Positions 19,513-27,961 are shown, counted from the first letter of the stretch. The stretch: DNA of 64,000 nt from Thiotrichales bacterium (GCA_947478525.1 CANJVU010000009.1:18374-82373), one strand, 5' to 3'. A program made the numbers and translations. Notes: generated by a model from the letters alone, not told the origin.

Positions 19513-20607
19513 ATGAAGCCATCTCTTAATACTTCAAATGATACCACTGAACATCAATTTGAGGCACTTCTAAAGGCGTTAAGTCTATCTTATTTGATAG
19601 ATTATTTCATACAATCTGGAATCAAGGTCACTCAAGGATATTGTTATAGTGTAGTAGAACTACAAGAATTACTGAAACTACAAAAAAAATTCTTTCCATT
19701 TCTAAACTACATACTTAATGTTTTTAAAGAGATGGGCGTAGCTAAAATAACTTTCGAAAAGGTAGAATTCCTAATCAATGCCCAGCCCCTCTCCTCAGCT
19801 ACGTTAGTTAATCAAATTACTTTACGTTACCCTGAAAAAAAAGCATTTATCACTAAACTTTCCCATTGCATTAACGAATATGATAAAGCGTTAACCGGAA
19901 AAATACCCTCCATTGCTGCCCTTTATCCTGGAGGTGATATTCACTTTCTTGATCCTATTGTTTCAGAAATGGAGCAATTATCTAACCTACATTGGTTTGA
20001 AAGATTTCTAACAAAACTCTTATCGCTTCGATCAAAAGATGGCTTCATTAATATGATGGAGGTTGGTGGAGGTATGGGAAGACTAACATGGCCAATTATC
20101 AAAAACCTCACCTCAAAAAATATCGCGTATCTTTTTACTGATATTAGTCGTTTCTTTATATTGAAAGCCAGAGAAACCGGAACGAAAGAGCAAATTGATT
20201 TCATAAAATTCGCACAGTTCGATATTACAAAAACTCCTGAAGAACAAAGTTTCTCCCCCACTCAAATGGATTTTATTTTGGCATTCAATGTAATACATGC
20301 TACACCAAACTTAGATATCACATTGAGCAATTTATATAATTTACTTAAACCCGGTGGTACTTTAATAATAATAGAGTACACAGAGTTACCAACATGGGCT
20401 CATATGCTATGGGGATTAGCAGAAGGATGGTGGTATTTTGCAGATCATTACAGACAAATTACCCCCCTAATTAATAAAAGAAATTGGAAAGAAGCTCTGA
20501 CAACATCCGGTTATAAAAAAATTCGTTTCATTCCAAAACATGAAAAATATACCTGTCCACTCCCACTAACGGCTATACTGGCTCAAAAACCTCCGATTGA
20601 AACCTAA
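19513..20607 (+). CDS. SAM-dependent methyltransferase of the NRPS/PKS cluster
   Basis: 364 residues with a class I SAM-binding core: motif I MMEVGGGMGRLT (about residue 180), an acidic TDISR after strand 2, MDFILAFNVIHATPNLD and LLKPGGTLIIIEYTE. The layout (helical N-terminus of about 170 residues plus a C-terminal Rossmann fold) matches C- or O-methyltransferases acting on polyketide or peptide intermediates. It lies six bases after the megasynthase, so it is almost certainly cotranscribed and tailors the product. Confidence 0.87.
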   Translation: MKPSLNTSNDTTEHQFEALLKALSLSYLIDYFIQSGIKVTQGYCYSVVELQELLKLQKKFFPFLNYILNVFKEMGVAKITFEKVEFLINAQPLSSATLVNQITLRYPEKKAFITKLSHCINEYDKALTGKIPSIAALYPGGDIHFLDPIVSEMEQLSNLHWFERFLTKLLSLRSKDGFINMMEVGGGMGRLTWPIIKNLTSKNIAYLFTDISRFFILKARETGTKEQIDFIKFAQFDITKTPEEQSFSPTQMDFILAFNVIHATPNLDITLSNLYNLLKPGGTLIIIEYTELPTWAHMLWGLAEGWWYFADHYRQITPLINKRNWKEALTTSGYKKIRFIPKHEKYTCPLPLTAILAQKPPIET

Positions 20608-20656
20608 CCTTAAATGAATTATAGTTGACCCCTTAATTATATTAGGAGAGTATCCC

Positions 20657-21370
20657 ATGAACAATGCGGTGCCGAATTTTCAAAACCAAACGATGAAAGT
20701 CAAACCTCAATATTTGACGTTTCTATTGATGCTCTATGTTACAATTAGTCTAGCTGGGAATGCCGTGTTATTTAAAATCGTCCAGATTGGTTTCATAACT
20801 GGACCAGGGGGTATCTTAGTGATGCCTTTAATTCTATTACTTGAAGACGTTATCGCCGAAGTTTACGGTTATAAAATATCGAGAGCACTTTTATGGTATA
20901 TCCTAATTAGTGAAATAATATTCTCAGCGATTGTCATCAGTATAATCCATGCTCCCTCTCCAGGTTATTGGCACGAACAAGGTGCATTCAATTCTGTCTT
21001 TGGCTCTTTACTTGAAGGAACGCCAACACTTGTTTTTGCAATCTTTGCAGGAAGATTCTTGAACTTGTACGTCATTACTAAATTAAAAGTTTTGGTTAAA
21101 GGCCGCTACTTCTGGATACGAAGCATTTTCTCCTGTCTATGCGGCGATCTCGTAACACTGACCATTGTATATGCCCTGTTGTTTGAAGGAATGCCTTACA
21201 GCGTCAGAGCTCATCTATACTTATCAGATCTGTTTATGCGTGTTGCCTACTCTATATTTGGCGGAGGAATAGGTGTTTTAGTCGTTCGCTATTTGAAGAA
21301 GAAAGAGGGACTAGACGTCTACGATTACTCGACAGTCTTTAACCCATTCAGATTAAACGTAAACAAATAA
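20657..21370 (+). CDS. VUT-family membrane transporter (queuosine-precursor transporter type)
   Basis: 237 residues, six or so transmembrane helices, with the VUT/YhhQ features ILLLEDVIAEVYGY (Glu-rich second helix) and the FWIRSIFSCLCGDLVT segment. The family moves queuosine precursors across the inner membrane. TAGGAGAG lies before the ATG. It sits between the methyltransferase and the tailoring flavoprotein, so it may be cotranscribed with the biosynthetic genes, but a housekeeping role in queuosine salvage is equally possible. Confidence 0.85.
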   Translation: MNNAVPNFQNQTMKVKPQYLTFLLMLYVTISLAGNAVLFKIVQIGFITGPGGILVMPLILLLEDVIAEVYGYKISRALLWYILISEIIFSAIVISIIHAPSPGYWHEQGAFNSVFGSLLEGTPTLVFAIFAGRFLNLYVITKLKVLVKGRYFWIRSIFSCLCGDLVTLTIVYALLFEGMPYSVRAHLYLSDLFMRVAYSIFGGGIGVLVVRYLKKKEGLDVYDYSTVFNPFRLNVNK

Positions 21371-21371
21371 C

Positions 21372-22580
21372 CTACCATATAGTATCGGTCGGCAATCCAA
21401 TCAAACTTTTCCCAATAAAGGCTTCGCACGCGTTGCTAACAACGGGCATTAGAGGAGCGCACATGCTATCTCGGAAGTAGCGCTCAAGATCATGTTTCTT
21501 ATGGATAGCAGCACCACCACAAGTTTTCATTGCTAATACCGCCAGCTGAACCGCGTTTTCACCCACCACATATTTTGCCAAATACAACGCTTGATGCGTT
21601 TCTTTTTTATGTGGATCTTTAATGACTCGATTGGCGGCATCAAAAACAGCATTATAAGCATGTTGATAAAGTTGATACAATTTTGCGATATTGGCCTGAA
21701 TCATGGCATCATAGCCTAAGCCTGTTTTATTATCTTTATCAGTACGCTCTTTTATGTAATTAATCGCAAAATTTAAAGAGGCTTCCATGATACCAAGATA
21801 TACACCTAAGTACCCCCCGGTTACCCAATGCGGAGCTTGTATAATTTTCATTAATGCGAAGCCAGTAATACCAAGAAAAGCACTTTCCTCTGGAATAAAA
21901 ACATCGTTGAAAACCACTTGGTGGCTTTGCGTACCTCTCATTCCCAAGGTATCCCAATCTTCCACCACTCTAACTCCAGGCGCATCGCTCGGTACAATAA
22001 AAAATGTTAGTGAATAAGAATCCATTCCTTCCTCAGCATCTTTTTTTCTAGCAATAACTGAGTAAAAGTCTGCGTATCCAGCCATAGTAACAAAAGATTT
22101 TGTACCATTAATTACATAACCACCTGCAACAGAGTGATAAGTAGTCTTTGTTTTTGAATATCTAGCGCCAGTAGCGGGCTCACTGGTGGCAGAAGCAAAT
22201 ACTTTGTTCTCCTGCGTGACCTTATTAAATATTTTTTCCGCATATGGCCAAACAAATTTTTTCTGATCATCATTTAATCGTGGCGAGAAAACATCAGCCA
22301 ATGCCCCCAGTACAATGCAGTGCATATTTAAAGATGCTGCAGTAGCAGCACAGGCTTGGCTTAACTGTGCAATACTATGCTGATACTCGAGAAAACTAAG
22401 ACCAAAACCTCCAAAAGAAGTAGGAATAATTAAATTTAACAATCCTTCTTTTTTAATAAGTTCGAGACTTTCAGTTGGAAAACAATTGTCCCGATCAGAA
22501 ATTTTAGCTTGCTTCTGAAGTGCTGGCTTAATCGCAGCAATTCTATCTAAAACAACAGCTAAGTTACTGTCTGAAGCCAT
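21372..22580 (-). CDS. Acyl-CoA dehydrogenase-like flavoprotein
   Basis: 402 residues covering the whole acyl-CoA dehydrogenase fold: N-terminal helices (LINLIIPTSFGGFGL-like segment), the FAD-contact strands ASATSEPATGARYSKT and YVINGTKSFVTMAGYAD, DTLGMRGTQSHQVVF, and a C-terminal helical domain with KTCGGAAIHKKHDLERYFRD. The usual catalytic Glu position is not obvious, as in many secondary-metabolism members. It probably oxidises an acyl or carrier-bound intermediate of the neighbouring NRPS/PKS, or an N-hydroxylation-type reaction. Transcribed away from the megasynthase. Confidence 0.85.
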   Translation of the reverse strand: MASDSNLAVVLDRIAAIKPALQKQAKISDRDNCFPTESLELIKKEGLLNLIIPTSFGGFGLSFLEYQHSIAQLSQACAATAASLNMHCIVLGALADVFSPRLNDDQKKFVWPYAEKIFNKVTQENKVFASATSEPATGARYSKTKTTYHSVAGGYVINGTKSFVTMAGYADFYSVIARKKDAEEGMDSYSLTFFIVPSDAPGVRVVEDWDTLGMRGTQSHQVVFNDVFIPEESAFLGITGFALMKIIQAPHWVTGGYLGVYLGIMEASLNFAINYIKERTDKDNKTGLGYDAMIQANIAKLYQLYQHAYNAVFDAANRVIKDPHKKETHQALYLAKYVVGENAVQLAVLAMKTCGGAAIHKKHDLERYFRDSMCAPLMPVVSNACEAFIGKSLIGLPTDTIW

Positions 22581-22619
22581 AGCTTATTAACCCCATATTT
22601 TTAAATGTTGGAGCCTAGA

Positions 22620-22970
22620 CTAATCTTTCGCAGGTGCAATCAAAAAATGCCATTTCTGACCATTAATAGAACGTGTGATATGCCCCTTGCCAGTTTGATC
22701 CTCAGCTAACAGGATATCACCTGCTTTAAAAATGCGTTTGGTTCCATCACCAACCTCTAATTCCATTGCACCTTGAAGTATGATGATATACTCTCGAGAG
22801 TCCATGGTATGCCAAGGGATCTCATCAATACCCTCGATTATACCGAACCGAATATTGTCGGTAGCGAATGGTTTACTAAATCTAGCCACATCTGCAGGAG
22901 GCAGTTCAATATTGATATCTTCAAAATGTGATTGCCCATCAGAACCACTATATAATCGCGTCATTTTCAT
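22620..22970 (-). CDS. Cupin-domain protein
   Basis: 116 residues forming a single small cupin barrel: PWHTMDSREYIIILQGAMEL carries the first His/Glu-type motif, VGDGTKRIFKAGDILLAED the second half, and GKGHITR the final His. Single-domain cupins bind a metal or small acid; enzymatic function is uncertain. It lies 39 bases upstream of the flavoprotein gene in the same direction, so they probably form one operon. Confidence 0.83.
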   Translation of the reverse strand: MKMTRLYSGSDGQSHFEDINIELPPADVARFSKPFATDNIRFGIIEGIDEIPWHTMDSREYIIILQGAMELEVGDGTKRIFKAGDILLAEDQTGKGHITRSINGQKWHFLIAPAKD

Positions 22971-23067
22971 AATCAGGGTGTCCTAAAATAGTTAGTGATG
23001 CTACAACTTGTGTATGATAGCATAAGAGTAGATATCTTTAGAAGCAACATTCGGAGAATTGCCCACT

Positions 23068-24288
23068 ATGTTTATTACTATCAATGGCTGCCGCTTGTTT
23101 TTTGACACCTATGGTTCAACGCTGAATGTTGGAGCGAGCGCTGTTAAAGAGAAACCAACGCTCATCGTTTTACATGGTGGCCATGGAATGGTTGACCACA
23201 CTCTGTATGTTGAATTTTGGTCTCAATTTGCCGATCTTGCACAAGTTATTTTTTTAGATCAACGCGGGTGTGGCAGAAGCGACCATCGATCTCCCGAGGA
23301 GTGGAACTTAACCTATTGGGCTGAAGATGTGTATCAGTTTTGTCAAGCATTGGGAATTGAAAAGCCAATTTTAGCTGGCGTTTCAATGGGCGGCCATGTT
23401 ATGTGTGAGTACCTAGCCCGTCATCCAGAGAACTTGGGAGGTTTAATATTTTGCAATACTGAAGCTCGATTTATTTTAGATGATGTGTGCGCTCAACTGG
23501 AAAGACTTGGTGGTACAGAAATTGCTGAAATTGCCAGAACACAATTCACTAGCCCGACAGCTGAAAGTGCACGCCAATACCAAGAAAAATGTGTTCCATA
23601 CTATGCGAAAAATGCATACTCTCCTCAAGAAATACGTCGCTGCATCCAAAACACCCCCGTTTTATCACATTTTTATAAAAACCATATCCAGGCATTTAAT
23701 TACCTAGCTGACCTTGAAAAAATTAAATGTCCTACATTGCTAATGGTCGGAGCAGAAAGCCCACTTCATTTACCCGCTCGTGCAATAGAAATGGCCGCAC
23801 GTATACCCCCTGAACTAGTTACCTTACATTTATTTTCCGGGGCTGGGGCTCCTGTCTATAAAGATTCACCAGAAGAAGCGGAAAGTATTGTACGCACATA
23901 CTTGAATGTTTTTTTTTGTAACCCTTCCGTAGCCATACATGATTTAGCGCCTGAAATCGCAGAAACTCAGCCATTCAAAGCTCTCACAACCAAACCACCG
24001 AGATGGCAGACTTTATGCGATGAACTCGTTGCCTCAGATCGCTTACCAGGCCATAAAAGAACAACCTTATGCGCAATTGCTTCGTTACCGGAAGGTGAAT
24101 TTAACGACCTGATGAAAGATAAAGGAGCATTAGCAAAAATAAAGAGAGTAGATATTGCATCTTTATTGCTACCCTTGAATGAGTCACCTACAGCACAGAA
24201 AATAGAAGTCTGGCTAGACTCCAGAAGTATTGTTCAACTAGACAGATTAAAAGAGCGTCTCAGCGATACCTCAACTTTAACATTGTAA
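23068..24288 (+). CDS. Alpha/beta hydrolase with C-terminal extension
   Basis: 406 residues from the ATG at 23068 (GGAG eleven bases upstream). Residues 1-285 form an alpha/beta hydrolase: LHGGHGM oxyanion region, DQRGCGRSD, nucleophile elbow GVSMGG (Ser106), and GAESPLHLP for the acid. About 115 further residues follow (PEIAETQPFKALTTKPPRWQ onward) with no recognisable domain. It is a clear paralogue of the shorter hydrolase at 8263, which lacks the tail. Its position between the cupin and the exporter suggests a tailoring or product-release step. Confidence 0.86.
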   Translation: MFITINGCRLFFDTYGSTLNVGASAVKEKPTLIVLHGGHGMVDHTLYVEFWSQFADLAQVIFLDQRGCGRSDHRSPEEWNLTYWAEDVYQFCQALGIEKPILAGVSMGGHVMCEYLARHPENLGGLIFCNTEARFILDDVCAQLERLGGTEIAEIARTQFTSPTAESARQYQEKCVPYYAKNAYSPQEIRRCIQNTPVLSHFYKNHIQAFNYLADLEKIKCPTLLMVGAESPLHLPARAIEMAARIPPELVTLHLFSGAGAPVYKDSPEEAESIVRTYLNVFFCNPSVAIHDLAPEIAETQPFKALTTKPPRWQTLCDELVASDRLPGHKRTTLCAIASLPEGEFNDLMKDKGALAKIKRVDIASLLLPLNESPTAQKIEVWLDSRSIVQLDRLKERLSDTSTLTL

Positions 24289-24406
24289 GAAATTTTAATT
24301 TTGATATTTTTTCACAAAACCTTCTCGAGGGAATTTCGATTTTTTTGGCTTCTCTGATATACTGACGAAGTCAAAATCTTACTTAATTTAAATTTAGGGT
24401 TATCAT

Positions 24407-25636
24407 ATGTCTAAGCAGAGATATACTGTACTGGCTTTGTTTGCAACAATCATGATTGATGCGTTGGGTTGGGGTATAGCTTTCCCCGTGTTAGCGCCCG
24501 TTATTCTGAATAATACCACAGGGGCTTTGAGCCCTGACACTAGTTTAGCAATGCGAAACTTTTTATATGAACTGTCTTTAGCAATATATTGTCTTTTTAT
24601 GTTTCTCATGTCACCAATTCTTGGAAGCTTATCAGATAAATATGGCCGCAAGAAAATCTTAATTGTATCTATGCTAGGCAACTTTCTGGGTTATCTTGTG
24701 AGTGGCTTAGCTATCTACTCACATGATCTTACTGGCATTCTTATTGGTCGAAGCATTGCCGGAGCAACGGCAGGTAGCTTACCCATAGCACAAGCAGCCA
24801 TGATGGATCTTAGCGATGACTCACAAAAGGCATCTCGATTAGGATTAGTGATTTTAGCGAATGTCTCTGGGTTTGCTATTGGTCCAGTTATTGGTGGTTT
24901 TTTCATGGATCCCTCCATTTTTGGTAGCCATATTAGCTATCAATTACCATTTTTAATCAGTTGCGGAATGGCTCTTATTGGAGCTCTATTGTTAATTTTC
25001 TGCTTTAAAGAAACATTCCAAGGTAATAAAAAGTTAAAAATTAATCCAATGACCAGCTTTGTTAATCTCTACCTAGCTTTCACTACAAAAGAGACGTTAA
25101 CATACTGTTCAGTTTTGCTATGCTTTCTCTTCGGATGGGGAATGTTTTTCTCAGCTATGCCAGTATTGCTTTCTGAGCGCTTAGGTTGGCAAGGTTCCGA
25201 TATTGGATTTTTTATAACCTACATTGCCGTCATATTTGCCATTATGATAACAGTAGTTATGCCTCACATAACCAAACGCTACCCTCTTCCAAAAATTGTT
25301 TTTATTGGCTTAGTGACTCTTTTCATCTGCAACATAGCGTTCTCAACTATACATAACTCTATAGAACCATGGTTTATTATTTTATTAACTATCGCGGTAC
25401 CATTCACTTATGTTGGAATAGTCACTCTACTTTCAATGCAAGTCGATAGTCAAAAACAGGGGCAAATCATGGGAGTAACTGGATCAATATTTGCTTTTAC
25501 CTGGGGAATAGGACCAATCATTGGCGGACTGTTACTAAAGTTTGGATTAACTGAACCTTATTTTCTAATCGGTATTTTTTTCCTACTTGCTGCTGCCATC
25601 TTCCGCAAAAAAAAGGAAGCCGCTAAAACAGCTTAG
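24407..25636 (+). CDS. MFS exporter, Tet-like
   Basis: 409 residues with about twelve transmembrane helices. The loop 2-3 signature LSDKYGRKK, the GRSIAGATAGSLPIAQAA segment in helix 4-5 and GPVIGGFF at helix 5 place it in the drug:proton antiporter group related to TetA. It most likely exports the cluster's product or gives self-resistance. It is the last gene of the plus-strand biosynthetic set, and it converges with the ICE regulatory genes. Confidence 0.88.
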   Translation: MSKQRYTVLALFATIMIDALGWGIAFPVLAPVILNNTTGALSPDTSLAMRNFLYELSLAIYCLFMFLMSPILGSLSDKYGRKKILIVSMLGNFLGYLVSGLAIYSHDLTGILIGRSIAGATAGSLPIAQAAMMDLSDDSQKASRLGLVILANVSGFAIGPVIGGFFMDPSIFGSHISYQLPFLISCGMALIGALLLIFCFKETFQGNKKLKINPMTSFVNLYLAFTTKETLTYCSVLLCFLFGWGMFFSAMPVLLSERLGWQGSDIGFFITYIAVIFAIMITVVMPHITKRYPLPKIVFIGLVTLFICNIAFSTIHNSIEPWFIILLTIAVPFTYVGIVTLLSMQVDSQKQGQIMGVTGSIFAFTWGIGPIIGGLLLKFGLTEPYFLIGIFFLLAAAIFRKKKEAAKTA

Positions 25637-25650
25637 TCGGCGGAGTCCAG

Positions 25651-26154
25651 CTACTTTTTAGCAGATTCCGACAGTAACTTTCTCTTTATCTCTTTCTCTT
25701 CGACCATATTCTCAGTAGCAGTCGTATGCCCCACCATATGAGCATCTTCCTGATTTAAGTTTTTGAGCATCTCTTTATTGACTGATATCTCAGCAGCAGT
25801 TTTAACCTCAATAGTCGAACTTCCTTTCTTCTTAATTGCAAAGAGCATCCTATCTGTATCTTCAGCCAAACGTTTAGCCAAAATTTGATATTTTGGACTA
25901 TTTATCCCAAGATACCCAAGATAAGTTAAAGTCCGTATGTCCCGAGGTGAAAACTTATCTGTCATGCTATCATCTGCTAAAATTTCCTCTGGCTTAACAG
26001 TGAAGGTAATAGTCTTACCAACCATCTGAATGGTAGCAATGTATTCATCTTGAGTATCTTTTTCAATATTAGCAACACGATAGATCGGGCCACTGGAAAC
26101 CATATTTTTAACGTGCGATAAAGCACCTTTAGTTTTCGCTACCAGTTTTTTCAT
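25651..26154 (-). CDS. Conserved protein of unknown function, downstream of the CI-like repressor
   Basis: 167 residues from the ATG at 26154, which has AAAGGAG eight bases upstream; two upstream ATGs in frame (26184, 26175) lack a good site. No known domain was recognised. It is predominantly helical after a short beta region (EYIATIQMVGKTITFTVKPE) and has a charged C-terminus. It lies 13 bases after the repressor gene, so the two are one operon and a regulatory partnership is plausible. Confidence 0.65.
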   Translation of the reverse strand: MKKLVAKTKGALSHVKNMVSSGPIYRVANIEKDTQDEYIATIQMVGKTITFTVKPEEILADDSMTDKFSPRDIRTLTYLGYLGINSPKYQILAKRLAEDTDRMLFAIKKKGSSTIEVKTAAEISVNKEMLKNLNQEDAHMVGHTTATENMVEEKEIKRKLLSESAKK

Positions 26155-26167
26155 AGAGCCCACTCCT

Positions 26168-26833
26168 TTAGTCATTTCTACCATAATCTTTTCGAACTTC
26201 GATTAAGCCAGCCAAAATCTGATCTTGATCGGTCAACAATCGCATGCTAAACGCATTTAAGTCCGGGTGCAATGGCTTCAAGTATTGCTGATCGACATCA
26301 ATCAACAATTGGCGAAATACGCATTGCTGGCTTTTGCCAAGCTTCGCTAAATAATATCCACGATCTTTGATTTTCTTATGGGGATTCAAAATCAGAATAT
26401 CCGTGTCTACAAAGGTTGGAGACATCGAGGAATCATTCATTTTGACAGCGAATGCCGCCTCTGGAAAATCTGGTGCACTAACAATATGATGCTTAGATTG
26501 AACTGGTTTTGAAAAATCAGCATCCTTTAACTCATCCCATTGTAATAGAGGAATCTGACGAGCAATTTGGGTGTTCGCTGGAAGCAATGCATTAACCCAG
26601 GAGTTTGCGTCCTGCAGGGGTGCTTTTCCAGTCAACTGATCAACCGTGATATTAAAATATTTGGCAACCGGCTCCAACGTGCTCGCATGAGGAGTCGTCG
26701 ATTTGCCGGTTGCTATACGATGAATCGTTGGTTGCGGAATATCTAGCGCACGTGCTAAATCCATCGCCCGCATTTTCTTTTGAAACATCAGGCGACTTAA
26801 AATTGCATCCAAAGTCCCATACGTTGTCGTCAT
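26168..26833 (-). CDS. CI/LexA-like repressor: XRE helix-turn-helix plus S24-like domain
   Basis: 221 residues. Residues 10-65 are an XRE helix-turn-helix (MRAMDLARALDIPQPTIHRI). Residues 125-215 resemble the S24/LexA C-terminal domain: NDSSMSP places the nucleophile at Ser136, but the position of the catalytic Lys reads VFRQL, with Phe173 instead of Lys, and no Ala-Gly cleavage site is evident in the linker. It is therefore probably a dimeric repressor that cannot self-cleave. It sits at the edge of the ICE regulatory zone, with its own promoter and a palindrome near the start of transcription, so it likely represses itself and the divergent small-gene promoter. Confidence 0.85.
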   Translation of the reverse strand: MTTTYGTLDAILSRLMFQKKMRAMDLARALDIPQPTIHRIATGKSTTPHASTLEPVAKYFNITVDQLTGKAPLQDANSWVNALLPANTQIARQIPLLQWDELKDADFSKPVQSKHHIVSAPDFPEAAFAVKMNDSSMSPTFVDTDILILNPHKKIKDRGYYLAKLGKSQQCVFRQLLIDVDQQYLKPLHPDLNAFSMRLLTDQDQILAGLIEVRKDYGRND

Positions 26834-26845
26834 AGTTCTTAACCT

Positions 26846-26859
26846 ATATCAACTGATAT
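26846..26859. promoter_or_regulatory. Palindromic operator candidate for the S24-like repressor
   Basis: ATATCA and TGATAT are perfect inverted arms with a two-base spacer (AC), placed between the -10 element and the repressor start codon. Location suggests autoregulation. Confidence 0.45.
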
Positions 26860-26866
26860 TACGCAT

Positions 26867-26895
26867 ATTATATACGGTACTTGCGCTAATTTCAA
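26867..26895 (-). promoter_or_regulatory. Sigma-70 promoter of the S24-like repressor
   Basis: On the minus strand, TTGAAA (26895-26890) and TATAAT (26872-26867) are separated by 17 bases. The predicted start is about 30 bases upstream of the ATG at 26833. Confidence 0.6.
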
Positions 26896-27145
26896 CAATT
26901 TTTTATATTTTTTTATGCTTTCTAATTTTTCTATATGAAAAGAACAATAATGCTCTCTAAGTATTCTATCAAGCTTAAAACAACCTTAAGAGGTTGTTGT
27001 AAAACAATCAATAGCTTTTTTAATTAGCATCTGACAATTGCGCTTCAGATAAATAATACTTCATTAAGTATCGCTCAAAGCGCTAATTAATTATATTACT
27101 TATCAATAAATTATCTTTTATCTTAAGAAGACTATCAAAATTTAT

Positions 27146-27174
27146 TTGACAGCCTAAGATTTTAAATGTATATT
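27146..27174 (+). promoter_or_regulatory. Sigma-70 promoter of the small-gene operon
   Basis: TTGACA at 27146-27151 and TATATT at 27169-27174 with 17 bases between. Transcription would start near 27181, some 55 bases before the first small gene. The interval 26896-27145 is AT-rich and shows no gene. Confidence 0.6.
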
Positions 27175-27183
27175 TAATGCAAG

Positions 27184-27203
27184 TTATGCAAATCAACGCA
27201 TAA
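27184..27203 (+). promoter_or_regulatory. Inverted repeat just after the predicted start of transcription
   Basis: TTATGC and GCATAA are perfect arms eight bases apart. Placement at about +4 to +23 fits an operator or a leader hairpin. Confidence 0.4.
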
Positions 27204-27235
27204 TTTAAACTAGAAACAAACACAGGGGAATCACC

Positions 27236-27493
27236 ATGAATACTTACCAATACCAACTGATCGCAGTGAACCAAGCATTGTACTCCGATTTAAAAATCAT
27301 TTTTGAAATTCGCAGCGAAGCTGGTTTCATTTTCAAATTACCCGTAATGGAAATTGCTCATAATGCTGTTCTGTTAGAAAACCTTTCCCCTGAAGATGTC
27401 AAACGCGTCATGTTTTATGTCAACATTTTTGAAAATGATGCGCAGTCCAAGAAAAACAAAGCGCTCAAAAAAATTGAAAAAACGATTGAATAA
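27236..27493 (+). CDS. Small ICE protein of unknown function (paralogue set, member 1)
   Basis: 85 residues from an ATG preceded by AGGGGAA. No domain was recognised. The central part (FKLPVMEIAHNAVLLENL) has the same general layout as the two following small proteins (hydrophobic -PL-LM-N-L- segment, then GF-AGVE-like helix), though more diverged. The C-terminus is strongly basic (KKNKALKKIEK). First gene after a good promoter at the regulatory end of the ICE, so an early regulator or accessory role is plausible. Confidence 0.65.
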   Translation: MNTYQYQLIAVNQALYSDLKIIFEIRSEAGFIFKLPVMEIAHNAVLLENLSPEDVKRVMFYVNIFENDAQSKKNKALKKIEKTIE

Positions 27494-27510
27494 TTTGTAG
27501 AGGAGAAGGA

Positions 27511-27531
27511 CGTGCCAATAAAAATGGCACG
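27511..27531 (+). other. Hairpin 1 between small genes
   Basis: CGTGCCA and TGGCACG form a perfect seven-base stem around an AT-rich loop (ATAAAAA). No T-run follows, so it does not look like a standard terminator. Confidence 0.5.
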
Positions 27532-27539
27532 AGCGCCAT

Positions 27540-27579
27540 GATGTGTTGAGGTGGCTGTAGCTCAGTCACCTCAAACATC
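27540..27579 (+). other. Hairpin 2, 17-base-pair stem between small genes
   Basis: GATGT (27540-27544) plus TTGAGGTGGCTG (27546-27557) pair with CAGTCACCTCAA (27563-27574) plus ACATC (27575-27579); one base is bulged, one pair is G-U and the loop is five bases. No T-run follows. The stem sits in the 110-base leader of the next small gene, whose Shine-Dalgarno is weak, so a role in mRNA processing or translation control is possible. Confidence 0.6.
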
Positions 27580-27602
27580 TTTTCCAACAAACGAGAACAA
27601 CC

Positions 27603-27860
27603 ATGATGAAGTCGCAAAACAAAGTTACTACACCAACAGCCAAAACAACAATGACAGAGTATCAGGACTTAAAAAGCGAAACATTTACCATCACTCTGAC
27701 ATTTGCAGAGGGTCGCGTAAAAACCGGATCGCCGCTGAAATTAATGGCGAATAAAAAATTGATCGCATCCCTTCCCGAGCCTTACGCCATGAGAATTGGT
27801 TTTCTGGCAGGTGTTGAGTACGTTATCAATCAACGTAAGCAGCGCAAAGATTTTAAATGA
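27603..27860 (+). CDS. Small ICE protein of unknown function (paralogue set, member 2)
   Basis: 85 residues. The segment SPLKLMANKKLIASL followed by RIGFLAGVEYVI matches WPLALMENEALMTHL and QFGFMAGIEFEH of the next gene, so the two are paralogues. No known domain. The ribosome site before the double ATG is weak (CGAGAA), and two hairpins lie upstream. Some start uncertainty: an internal ATG at about 27651 would drop the Lys/Thr-rich N-terminus. Confidence 0.65.
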   Translation: MMKSQNKVTTPTAKTTMTEYQDLKSETFTITLTFAEGRVKTGSPLKLMANKKLIASLPEPYAMRIGFLAGVEYVINQRKQRKDFK

Positions 27861-27870
27861 TGAGTTCCAA

Positions 27871-27929
27871 GCAGTGCAGAGACGGTTCGCCACCACACAC
27901 CGTTTCTTCGAGCCACCCCTCTGCACTGC
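27871..27929 (+). other. 11-base inverted repeat in the leader of small gene 3
   Basis: GCAGTGCAGAG (27871-27881) and CTCTGCACTGC (27919-27929) are perfect arms around a 37-base loop that holds a further ACGG/CCGT pairing. Located between paralogous small genes 2 and 3. Confidence 0.55.
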
Positions 27930-27961
27930 CTGGCACTTACAAAACACACAAGAGAATTTTT

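Noticed and set aside
27546..27566. GGTGGCTGTAGCTCAGTC looks like the 5' end and D-arm of a tRNA
   Set aside because: The sequence leaves the tRNA pattern right after the D-arm start and is fully explained by the 17-pair hairpin; no anticodon arm or CCA end follows.
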